Below are positions 1-5,072 of a DNA stretch of 6,055 nucleotides, piece by piece; positions within the stretch are counted from its first letter, which is position 1; every line of letters begins with the position of its first letter. Both the position numbers and the translations under genes were made by a program. The notes under the pieces were generated by a model. It searched no databases and had not been told where the DNA came from. It worked only from the letters and a program-made list of their open reading frames with translations. The stretch comes from an uncultured Pseudanabaenaceae cyanobacterium (GTDB taxonomy: Bacteria > Cyanobacteriota > Cyanobacteriia > PCC-9006 > JAAUQQ01). The stretch spans positions 1 to 6,055 of the forward strand of contig CALLPZ010000275.1 in the NCBI GenBank assembly GCA_938015405.1. Direction: 5' to 3'.

Positions 1-512
1 AAGAAATCCTCCGGCAGATACTCAGCATCCGCTGGGGGAGCCTGGGCCGGACGTCCCTGCACCACAGGCTGGGCTCTCGCGGGAGAAGGCGGTTGAGCCA
101 AGCCAAATTCTCCAGGGGTGGCAACGGCAGACTTTTGCCCCAGGGGTGCGCGAGGGGAAGCCGTTGCCCTAGGAGCGCCTAACAGACCTTCTGAGCGATA
201 CAGCTCTGCTTCAGGGGGCGAAACTGCAGATTTTTGTCTAGGCTTAACCCGTTGAGCGGTTGAGTCCGCAAGCTGAACTGATGGGCGATCGCCTTCAAGC
301 ACCCCAGCATTAGCTGACTGCGCCATTGCCCCCAGGTTTAGATTGCTGCCTAGGATGACGCAGAGAAATCCCAAAGCAAACAGACAGGGAAAGAACCTTA
401 TTGGCCGAAGCAACCGAGTAAACTGCCTAGTCAGAAATCTCTGGGGAGATCGAATTAAACGCCGGTTTAAAACCGTAGCTAGCTGTCGCAAATAAGACCG
501 ACGCAATCCCAT
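1..512 (-). CDS. Exported Pro/Ala-rich protein of unknown function, N-terminal part (runs off left edge)
   Basis: An open minus-strand frame starts at an ATG (510-512) and reads 170 codons without a stop to the window edge, so the C-terminal part is missing. An in-frame TGA lies just two codons upstream, which fixes the longest possible start; no clear Shine-Dalgarno is visible. Residues 1-39 are Arg-rich, residues 40-57 form a hydrophobic core (FPCLFALGFLCVILG), and signal-peptidase-like sites follow at AMA/QS (64) or ANA/GV (69). A TTG at codon 34 would give a signal peptide of more ordinary length. Residues 70-160 are low-complexity, rich in Pro, Ala and Gln, with the pentamer QKSAV at 93 and 126; this looks like a disordered linker. 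Such an architecture often precedes a cell-wall domain, and cyanobacterial M23 peptidases are one possibility, but no catalytic domain lies inside the window. It is divergent from the transporter gene at 1360. The gene is well supported; the function is unknown. Confidence 0.75.
   Translation of the reverse strand, partial: MGLRRSYLRQLATVLNRRLIRSPQRFLTRQFTRLLRPIRFFPCLFALGFLCVILGSNLNLGAMAQSANAGVLEGDRPSVQLADSTAQRVKPRQKSAVSPPEAELYRSEGLLGAPRATASPRAPLGQKSAVATPGEFGLAQPPSPARAQPVVQGRPAQAPPADAEYLPEDF
285..292. repeat. HIP1 octamer GCGATCGC (first of six)
   Basis: This is a perfect copy of the highly iterated palindrome of cyanobacterial genomes. The others are at 1657-1664, 2729-2736, 3432-3439, 5257-5264 and 5834-5841. 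All six lie inside predicted coding regions, and the pentapeptide gene has none. They support a cyanobacterial origin. Confidence 0.95.
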
Positions 513-1359
513 ATTTCAGCGCAGTAAGAGGGGCTATAAAAGTCAGCTTCTCCATCGAAAAACCTGCATTTTTCCAATGCCATCCAACAGGACTCATCAG
601 CCGGCCTAGGTGACGCTTCCCAGAAGCATCCCCGTCAACATTCAGCATCCTGAGGGCCACGGTAGTAGTAGGTTTTAGAAGAAAGCCAAGTGCTCGAACA
701 TGCCTAAAACCCCAGGGGAATCATATCCACAGGACTTTGACACGAGGACACTCCTGGTTAGCCCTACGTCTAGAACTCGGTGAAACAGGAAATTATATTC
801 ACTACAAATACGGAAAATAGAGGCTGCTCAAATTCTTACTCTCAGTAGAAATATCTAAGTTTTCCCCTAGCCAATATTTTTAATCACAGCGTTTTATCTG
901 AGTATTTCTCTGTCTCATGGTCCATCGAGTGTGAGACCTCATTTACCCGAGAGAATTACCGCAGCCGTAATGAAAAGAGGCTCATCATTTCAACAGCTCA
1001 CTCAACAAAACCTGTTCTTAAGGCTATTGTTCAAAATGCGATCCTCTCCATCGCGATTACATCTCCCAATACCACGACATTCGAAGGAGTCGAGGGCTCC
1101 CACCCACAGCATTCTGGCAATCCGTTACAAAACATAGCAAAGATGCCCCAGCGTCATCGACAACAGTTTTGGTACTGACTTAGCACTGAGTTCATTCCAG
1201 TCTGGGACGTCGATGGAGAGGCTCCAGACTCCGCACAAGAGCCTGCGAAAAGTAAGGTCTTAGCCTTCAAAGCCAAGCAATCCAGCTCGTTCTGTACACA
1301 GTGCCAGCTCGATCCAGGCTAAGATTCATAAACATTCCTTAGCTTTTGCTTAACCTTAT
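513..1359. other. Long intergenic region between divergent genes, no convincing gene
   Basis: These 847 bp separate the minus-strand gene starting at 512 from the plus-strand transporter at 1360, so promoters for both should lie here, but I could not pick either with confidence. The only ATG-type frame of any size, 931-1137 (68 codons), gives a basic, low-complexity translation with no recognisable motif. A second plus frame, 849-1178, is open for 109 codons but has no ATG, GTG or TTG until close to its end. An 8-bp inverted repeat lies at 671-711, and a weaker 7-bp one (AGTCTGG/CCAGACT) at 1199-1230. I saw no tRNA arms, riboswitch core or HIP1 site. It could be plain regulatory DNA or a decayed gene. 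Confidence 0.6.
671..711. repeat. Inverted repeat GGTTTTAG/CTAAAACC
   Basis: Eight perfectly complementary bases (671-678 and 704-711) flank a 25-nt spacer, about 160-200 bp upstream of the minus-strand gene start. No T-run follows on either strand, so it is not a terminator. It could be an operator, a leader-RNA stem, or chance, since one 8-bp repeat with this spacing is not rare. Confidence 0.35.
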
Positions 1360-2157
1360 ATGGTGCTATCGCTCCTAGGTATTGTTAGTTTTGCTTCATG
1401 GTTCTTGAGCATGCTTGCAGGTGCCGGTAGCCCCTTGGTGCTGATTCCCGTCGTCACTTGGCTCTGTGGCTCAAGTGCCGTAGCCCCAGTACTAACCCTG
1501 GGAATGCTACTGGGCAATAGCCACCGCGTGGTTATGTTTTGGGAGCGAATTGATTGGCAAGTCACGCGCTGGTACTTCCCCGGGGCCGTGGGGGGTGCTG
1601 TCCTGGGTGCCTATCTCCTCAGCCTCATTCAATTGGACTGGCTCCAATGGGTGATTGCGATCGCCCTCATTGCCATGGCTGTGCACTACTGGATCCGCAA
1701 TCGGGAAGCATCTGAGGAGTCATCGGAATCCAAAGGTGAGCCCGAGACCAATCTCTCTGAACCTCAACCCTCCTGGACTCCGCCTAGCTGGGCCTTCCTT
1801 CCCTTTGCCTTTTTCAATGGCATTGGCTCCGCCCTCATCGGTAGCACTGGCCCGATCCTCAACCCTCTATACATTAACTATGGGTTGTTGAAGGAAGACA
1901 TGATTGCAACCAAAGCCTTCCATAACTCCAGCCTGCATGTGATCAAGCTGATCGCCTATGTTTACTTTGGCACCATTACCCAGGAACACCTCAGTGCAGG
2001 GCTAGTGATTGGTGCTGCAGCCATCCCTGGCAATTGGCTCGGCCAAGAAGTTCTAAAACGCATGAGCTCAGAGCAATTCAAGCAAGCTGCTTTTGCCTTT
2101 GTCGCCTTTAGCGGGGTTGTCATGCTGTGGCGTCAAACGGCCTTAGTGATGATGTAG
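1360..2157 (+). CDS. TauE/SafE-family membrane transporter (probable sulfite/organosulfur anion exporter)
   Basis: This 265-residue protein is the usual length for the TauE/SafE family (about 250-270), inner-membrane carriers linked mostly to export of sulfite, sulfoacetate or related organic anions. Hydrophobic segments lie at about 3-20, 25-50, 73-91, 95-111, 146-163, 190-205, 211-228 and 241-262, giving seven or eight membrane spans. The family's two-fold internal repeat is visible as Gly-rich motifs followed by Pro: GAGSPLVLIP at 21-30 in the first half and GSTGPILNPLYI at 161-172 in the second. A polar, acidic loop (about 113-144, rich in Glu, Ser and Pro) joins the halves. The ATG at 1360 opens directly into the first span; no Shine-Dalgarno is seen, which is common in cyanobacteria. 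The gene stands alone, with no sulfur-metabolism gene beside it, so the substrate cannot be named. Family assignment is firm, substrate is not. Confidence 0.93.
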   Translation: MVLSLLGIVSFASWFLSMLAGAGSPLVLIPVVTWLCGSSAVAPVLTLGMLLGNSHRVVMFWERIDWQVTRWYFPGAVGGAVLGAYLLSLIQLDWLQWVIAIALIAMAVHYWIRNREASEESSESKGEPETNLSEPQPSWTPPSWAFLPFAFFNGIGSALIGSTGPILNPLYINYGLLKEDMIATKAFHNSSLHVIKLIAYVYFGTITQEHLSAGLVIGAAAIPGNWLGQEVLKRMSSEQFKQAAFAFVAFSGVVMLWRQTALVMM

Positions 2158-2235
2158 CTACAACTTATTCTTTGCAGCTGTCAAAAGATCTTCTCCCCAT
2201 TCAGCCGATTTAAAACGAAAATTAGTTCAAAATCC

Positions 2236-2271
2236 AGCCCCTCTCCCCAAAGTGAGCAAGAGGATGGGGCT
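2236..2271 (-). terminator. Probable intrinsic terminator of the minus-strand gene at 2326-2805
   Basis: The hairpin pairs AGCC (2236-2239) with GGCT (2268-2271) and CCTCT (2240-2244) with AGAGG (2259-2263), with a 4-nt bulge. An alternative pairs AGCCCC with GGGGCT. Read on the minus strand it is followed within 3 nt by TTTT and then a T-rich stretch (about 2205-2233), as expected for a Rho-independent terminator. It lies about 55 bp past the stop of the minus-strand gene, in the gap between convergent genes. On the plus strand it has no T-run, so it is a weaker candidate for the transporter gene. Confidence 0.45.
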
Positions 2272-2304
2272 AGATTCAGTCGAACTCAGAAGAGTTGAGA
2301 CTAT

Positions 2305-2321
2305 AGTTCACGCTGTGAACT
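2305..2321. repeat. Tight perfect hairpin AGTTCAC-GCT-GTGAACT
   Basis: A 7-bp perfect stem with a 3-nt loop ends four bases before the stop codon of the minus-strand gene. A smaller stem, AACTC-AGAA-GAGTT, follows at 2283-2296. Neither has a T-run on either strand. They may slow or protect the 3' ends of the two convergent transcripts. Confidence 0.5.
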
Positions 2322-2325
2322 GAAC

Positions 2326-2805
2326 CTAAAAGCGAACTTGCACGCCCAGCCCCTGGGGGTCAGGATCATCCGAAGCGGAGTTCAAGGGCACGCTGTCCAA
2401 GTCAACATTCGTTGGTAAGGCCTGAATATTCGTCGGTGGGCGCTCAGGAATCAAATCAAACTCCGGCCCCCCTCCAATGTTTGCAGGCAACACCACGGGC
2501 TCACAACGACTCTCTACCTGGGTGCCGAGGAGCGGACGGTAAACGCAACGTCCAATGACCAGTAGCTCATTTTGCTTGAGCAGCGCTGCGGTATCTGTCC
2601 AAGGGCGCTCACCTCGCTGAAGCTCGGGAACAGAACTGGGCAAGACAGCCTCATAGGACAGGGGAGCAGCAGGTAACAGTTGAGCAGCACGGTTAGACAT
2701 GCCTAACTCCAATTCTGTTGCCTGGGCTGCGATCGCTCCCAAAGCTAGCGGCACCACAGCAGCAATTCCAACCCAGCATGGCTTGAAAGTAAGCACAGAT
2801 GACAT
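2326..2805 (-). CDS. Small exported protein of unknown function with a cysteine pair
   Basis: From the ATG at 2803-2805 the product is 159 residues. The N-terminus is a clear signal peptide: hydrophobic residues 11-27 followed by the cleavage site AQA/TE after residue 29, so the mature protein should be periplasmic, secreted or outer-membrane associated. The mature chain has only two cysteines, C87 and C101, in a hydrophobic, structured-looking stretch (LLVIGRCVYRPLLG then ESRCEPVVLP), consistent with a disulfide loop. The remaining C-terminus (about 108-155) is rich in Pro, Asp and Asn and looks extended, and the chain ends in VQVRF with a terminal Phe. I recognise no family. Start choice is open: GGAGG (2806-2810) abuts the ATG but sits 9 nt before a GTG at 2794-2796, so the GTG (156 residues) fits the ribosome site better; a TTG at 2835 is also possible. 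It converges with the transporter gene and lies 193 bp downstream of the phosphatase gene on the same strand. Confidence 0.8.
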   Translation of the reverse strand: MSSVLTFKPCWVGIAAVVPLALGAIAAQATELELGMSNRAAQLLPAAPLSYEAVLPSSVPELQRGERPWTDTAALLKQNELLVIGRCVYRPLLGTQVESRCEPVVLPANIGGGPEFDLIPERPPTNIQALPTNVDLDSVPLNSASDDPDPQGLGVQVRF

Positions 2806-2810
2806 CCTCC
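2806..2810 (-). promoter_or_regulatory. Shine-Dalgarno GGAGG deciding between ATG 2805 and GTG 2796
   Basis: The minus strand reads GGAGG directly followed by ATG, then GTG nine bases after the motif. The spacing is zero for the ATG and near ideal for the GTG, so translation may really begin at the GTG. Either start keeps the signal peptide intact. Confidence 0.5.
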
Positions 2811-2982
2811 GGAAATCGAGATTCTGCTGCCCCAAAAGACAGCGCTAACTCCATTTTCAGCAGGCCTTTGCACCGTCTGCTCAAGCAGTCCGCCGAATCC
2901 CCGTACATTGCTAGAACTATTTACTTTGCGCTACGGTCTCAGCCATCTGAGTGAAGTAATGACTACCAAACTCAAGAATTTG

Positions 2983-2994
2983 TGCAACGTTGCA
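2983..2994. repeat. 12-bp perfect palindrome TGCAACGTTGCA
   Basis: This symmetric site with a central CG begins just past the phosphatase stop codon and about 180 bp upstream of the next minus-strand gene. Palindromes of this style are typical of dimeric repressor operators such as those of the LacI family, but about one or two 12-bp palindromes are expected by chance in a window this size. Confidence 0.3.
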
Positions 2995-2998
2995 TCAC

Positions 2999-3808
2999 TC
3001 AACGTAAAGGCGAAAGACTGGATTGAAGCAACAACCCTTCCAACAAGGCCACATCGACATAGCCTGTCTGCCTCGCCTCTCTTAAGATTGCCTCGCCCGA
3101 TATTGCTTTGAACGGCTGCTCAGGCTCTCCTAAATCACTCAGCACCAAACTTGCCCCCGAGAAATCTCCCTGGGCGGTATAGCCATTCACGGTTACGACT
3201 GTTGCCAGCCCCGCCGCCATCGCTGCCTTAGCCCCCGCCGGGGAATCCTCGATCGCCACGCAATCTGTCGCCATCAAGCCCAACTTGTCCAGGGCATAAC
3301 AATAGATGTCCGGTGCAGGCTTCTTAGCGGGCACCACATCCCCCGCCGCAATCACCTCAAACCAATCTGCGGCCCCTTCCGGCAAGGTCTGTTCCAATAA
3401 AGCCATGGCAGCGGGGAGGGCACTCGTTGTAGCGATCGCCAATCTCACTCCGGCCTCCCGAGCTTCTTCTAGCAATCGCAATACGCCGGGACGCAAAGGA
3501 ATCGCTCCCTCGGTTAATCGCTGGCGATAAAAGGAGGTCTTCGCTCGGTGCAAATCAACAATCAGCTGGGTGAGTGCCTCAGAAGACTGAAAATCCTCTG
3601 GCAAAAGATCCCGATTAGGCTCAATAAAGTGACGGATCCGCTCCTTTCCTCCCCCTACCGCCAAGAGCGAGCCATAAAAGGACTCAGACCAGCACCAATC
3701 GAAACCCAGCTGATCAAAGGCTTGATTAAAAGCAACGCGGTGGCCATCCCGCTCGTTATCTGCCAGCGTGCCATCCACATCAAAAATCAAGGCCTTAGGC
3801 AAGATCAC
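2999..3808 (-). CDS. cbbY: HAD-superfamily phosphatase, CbbY type (probable xylulose-1,5-bisphosphate phosphatase)
   Basis: This 269-residue protein carries all four HAD motifs. Motif I is DVDGT at 10-14, with nucleophile D10 and acid/base D12. Motif II is ATTS at 126-129. Motif III is the lysine in PAKKPAPDIY (K162 or K163). Motif IV is IEDSPAG at 186-192, with E187 and D188 binding Mg2+. The context DVDGTLADNERDGHRVAFN and the GGGKERI motif in the cap domain (52-58) mark the CbbY group of subfamily IA. Characterised CbbY enzymes dephosphorylate xylulose-1,5-bisphosphate, a misfire product that inhibits Rubisco, giving xylulose 5-phosphate; the expected location is the cytoplasm. The start is a GTG at 3806-3808, since an in-frame stop lies just upstream; no good Shine-Dalgarno is seen. 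A promoter-like sequence sits about 20 bp upstream. The gene is divergent from the pentapeptide gene. Fold and subgroup are firm; the exact substrate is inferred. Confidence 0.94.
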   Translation of the reverse strand: MILPKALIFDVDGTLADNERDGHRVAFNQAFDQLGFDWCWSESFYGSLLAVGGGKERIRHFIEPNRDLLPEDFQSSEALTQLIVDLHRAKTSFYRQRLTEGAIPLRPGVLRLLEEAREAGVRLAIATTSALPAAMALLEQTLPEGAADWFEVIAAGDVVPAKKPAPDIYCYALDKLGLMATDCVAIEDSPAGAKAAMAAGLATVVTVNGYTAQGDFSGASLVLSDLGEPEQPFKAISGEAILREARQTGYVDVALLEGLLLQSSLSPLR

Positions 3809-3833
3809 GACTCAGTCCCAATACATCTCCGTC

Positions 3834-3860
3834 ATTCTAAATGAGGTCAGCCTGAATCAA
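3834..3860 (-). promoter_or_regulatory. Candidate promoter of the CbbY-like gene
   Basis: On the minus strand a -10-like TAGAAT (3834-3839, five of six consensus bases) is preceded by TTGATT (3855-3860) with a 15-bp spacer, which is short. Predicted transcription would start near 3827 and leave a leader of about 20 nt before the GTG at 3808. Confidence 0.3.
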
Positions 3861-3886
3861 ACGGTGGGGGATCACCTAAAAATACC

Positions 3887-3933
3887 CATGGGATCAAGCC
3901 ATTGCAGAGCTATCTAGAGTTTTGATCCCCATG
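3887..3933. repeat. Strong inverted repeat CATGGGATCAA/TTGATCCCCATG
   Basis: Eight perfect pairs (GGGATCAA 3890-3897 with TTGATCCC 3922-3929) extend by three more (CAT 3887-3889 with ATG 3931-3933) across a single bulged C. The spacer is 24 nt. It lies in the divergent region about 80-125 bp upstream of the phosphatase start, with no T-run on either side, so it is not a simple terminator. It could be an operator shared by divergent promoters or an RNA stem. Confidence 0.6.
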
Positions 3934-3966
3934 ACACGATTCGATCTCGATCAGTAAATAACAGCT

Positions 3967-4051
3967 TCACCCCCCTCAAAAGCCAGGACTCCGAGTCAAA
4001 CGGCCCTCAAAGACATGGAGAAATGCACTCCACTGCATAGCCATTTTTTTT
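3967..4051 (+). ncRNA. Candidate small RNA ending in an orphan terminator
   Basis: A plus-strand terminator-like hairpin (4015-4051) has no plus-strand gene in front of it: the nearest upstream plus-strand CDS ends at 2157. A weak promoter lies ahead, ATGACA (3931-3936, five of six for -35) then 18 bp and TAAATA (3955-3960), predicting a start near 3967 and an RNA of about 85 nt. The RNA would begin C-rich and contain a short stem GACT-CCG-AGTC (3987-3997) before the terminator. It does not contain the Yfr1 core motif ACTCCTCACAC. Alternatively the terminator could act inside a long leader of the pentapeptide gene. Start and existence are inferred. Confidence 0.22.
4015..4051 (+). terminator. 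Hairpin plus T8, orphan intrinsic terminator
   Basis: The stem pairs ATGG (4015-4018) with CCAT (4041-4044) and ATGCA (4023-4027) with TGCAT (4034-4038), with a small internal loop and the terminal loop CTCCAC. It runs straight into eight T's at 4044-4051. Stem GC content is modest, but shape and T-run are right for Rho-independent termination on the plus strand. It precedes the pentapeptide gene by about 210 bp. Confidence 0.45.
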
Positions 4052-4119
4052 GAGATCGACCATATCCAATCACAAATATTTTTGATTCTCAATTCAGATA
4101 ATTACAAAATCAACTTTTC

Positions 4120-4147
4120 TTCACGACTATTGGCTCAAGTCTATAGA
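4120..4147 (+). promoter_or_regulatory. Candidate promoter of the pentapeptide-repeat gene
   Basis: TTCACG (4120-4125) and TATAGA (4142-4147) are each four of six to the sigma-70-type boxes, with a 16-bp spacer in AT-rich DNA downstream of the orphan terminator. The start would fall near 4154, giving a leader of about 110 nt that begins with the inverted repeat at 4154-4189. Confidence 0.22.
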
Positions 4148-4153
4148 TATGTG

Positions 4154-4189
4154 GTGCTCTACATGATCTTCTCAATATATCTAGAGCAC
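4154..4189. repeat. Inverted repeat GTGCTCTA/TAGAGCAC
   Basis: A perfect 8-bp repeat with a 20-nt AT-rich spacer lies 75-110 bp upstream of the pentapeptide start. If the promoter at 4120-4147 is real, the repeat would form the very 5' end of the mRNA, where stems often protect against decay. It could equally be an operator just downstream of the promoter. Confidence 0.45.
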
Positions 4190-4250
4190 ACTAAATCTAA
4201 ATGGGTCACCGAATTCAGCGCCCCCTGAGATCTAGCAGACTCAATCCTTT

Positions 4251-4254
4251 GGAG
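4251..4254 (+). promoter_or_regulatory. Shine-Dalgarno GGAG of the pentapeptide gene
   Basis: GGAG lies 10 nt before the ATG at 4265, within the workable range, and supports that start over later in-frame starts. It is the clearest ribosome site among the genes here. Confidence 0.6.
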
Positions 4255-4264
4255 AACAGCGGTC

Positions 4265-4900
4265 ATGATTAGCAGCAACACCACAGCTCCCGTATCCAAC
4301 TCGTTCACCCGCCAAACGGCTCCAACCTTAGAGCGATCCCAGTGGGTGCCCCCTCAGCTCAATGATCCCAAAGCTGTCCAACCTGAGTCACTCAAAGCCG
4401 GTTTTTCCTGGCAGGGCAAACGGCCTGAGTTCAATGCTAGTCAAGATCTCCGGGGGATCGATTGGCGGGGAGCGAATCTACGCAACGCCGATCTCGAGGG
4501 CATGGACCTCAGCGACGCGAATCTCAGTCAGGCGGATCTGCGTGGAGCCAACTTGCGCGGCGCAGATCTCAGCCGAGCCAAACTCTCCGGGGCCAACCTC
4601 AGCGAAGCCTACCTGAACAATGCGTTGCTCCACGAGGCCCAGCTCATCCAAGCCAAGCTAGAGAACAGCAATCTCATGGGCGTGGCTCTCTACCGAGCCA
4701 ACTTCCAAGGTGCAATCCTCAACGGAGCCTGTCTCAGCCACAGCTGCGCCATCGAAGCAAACTTCCGCTCAGCCGAGCTCCAAGGTACGGACCTGCGCTG
4801 GAGCAATCTCAACCGCAGCGACTTCCGCAATGCCAAGACCCAAAACCTCAAGCTGAGTCAGGCCAACACCAACCAGGTACGCTGGGCCAATGCAGCCTAA
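4265..4900 (+). CDS. Pentapeptide-repeat protein with 30 uninterrupted repeats
   Basis: This 211-residue protein has a 60-residue N-terminal region rich in Ser, Thr, Pro and Gln, probably flexible, then an unbroken run of 30 five-residue repeats from 61 to 210. The repeats fit the A(D/N)LXX consensus; examples are DLRGA at 91, NLRGA at 96 and DLSRA at 101. The last few (KTQNL, NTNQV, RWANA) are degenerate and may cap the fold. Such repeats build a right-handed quadrilateral beta-helix with four repeats per coil, so about 7.5 coils are expected. There is no signal peptide or membrane span, so it should be cytoplasmic. Cyanobacteria have many such proteins and most lack a known role; HetL-like regulators and MfpA-like gyrase mimics share the fold, but nothing here selects either. 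A GGAG ribosome site sits 10 nt ahead of the ATG and a strong terminator follows. Family certain, function unknown. Confidence 0.97.
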   Translation: MISSNTTAPVSNSFTRQTAPTLERSQWVPPQLNDPKAVQPESLKAGFSWQGKRPEFNASQDLRGIDWRGANLRNADLEGMDLSDANLSQADLRGANLRGADLSRAKLSGANLSEAYLNNALLHEAQLIQAKLENSNLMGVALYRANFQGAILNGACLSHSCAIEANFRSAELQGTDLRWSNLNRSDFRNAKTQNLKLSQANTNQVRWANAA

Positions 4901-4974
4901 CGCTCTGAATCACCCATTGCCTCAAGTTATCTAGGAACATCCAGCAATAGCCCCTAGGCCCCCATGGAATGTCT

Positions 4975-5031
4975 ATCCTGCTGATCCCCCAATGCCGACC
5001 TCACAGGCAATACTGGGATCAGCGGGATTTT
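4975..5031 (+). terminator. Strong intrinsic terminator after the pentapeptide-repeat gene
   Basis: A 14-bp stem pairs 4975-4988 with 5015-5028, with a single T-G wobble; its core is GCTGATCCC/GGGATCAGC. The loop holds a smaller stem, TGCC (4993-4996) with GGCA (5006-5009). TTTT (5028-5031) follows directly. It lies about 75 bp past the pentapeptide stop and 42 bp before the carbonic anhydrase start, so the two plus-strand genes are probably transcribed separately. The T-run is part of TTTAAT (5029-5034), a -10-like box that could serve the carbonic anhydrase gene, though no matching -35 is visible. Confidence 0.75.
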
Positions 5032-5072
5032 AATCGCTCCTGCGCACCATTCCATTTCTGCCACATTCGAAC

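Noticed and set aside
590..600. Minus-strand CTGATGAGTCC, resembling a hammerhead ribozyme core
   Set aside because: The following GTCC-TGTT-GGAT stem is not followed by the required GAAA, and no stem I or III is evident.
427..660. 77-codon minus-strand frame
   Set aside because: It overlaps the start of the exported protein gene in another frame, has no recognisable motif, and the competing frame has a signal peptide.
931..1137. 68-codon plus-strand frame
   Set aside because: The translation is basic and low-complexity without any motif or ribosome site, and it competes with another open frame.
1356..1891. Frames at 1356-1565 (minus) and 1655-1891 (plus) within the transporter gene
   Set aside because: They are shadows of a gene with clear membrane-span periodicity.
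2693..3111. Frames at 2693-2908 (minus) and 2908-3111 (plus)
   Set aside because: They overlap the starts or ends of real genes and show no motif; the first shadows the exported protein's signal peptide.
3306..3844. Plus-strand frames opposite the phosphatase gene
   Set aside because: They are antisense to all four conserved HAD motifs and have no features of their own.
4445..4894. Possible DNA tandem repeat or CRISPR array
   Set aside because: The periodicity is 15 bp and coding, and there are no conserved repeats with unique spacers.
4362..4908. Two overlapping frames (84 and 148 codons) inside the pentapeptide gene
   Set aside because: They are shadow frames kept open by the 15-bp periodicity of the repeats.
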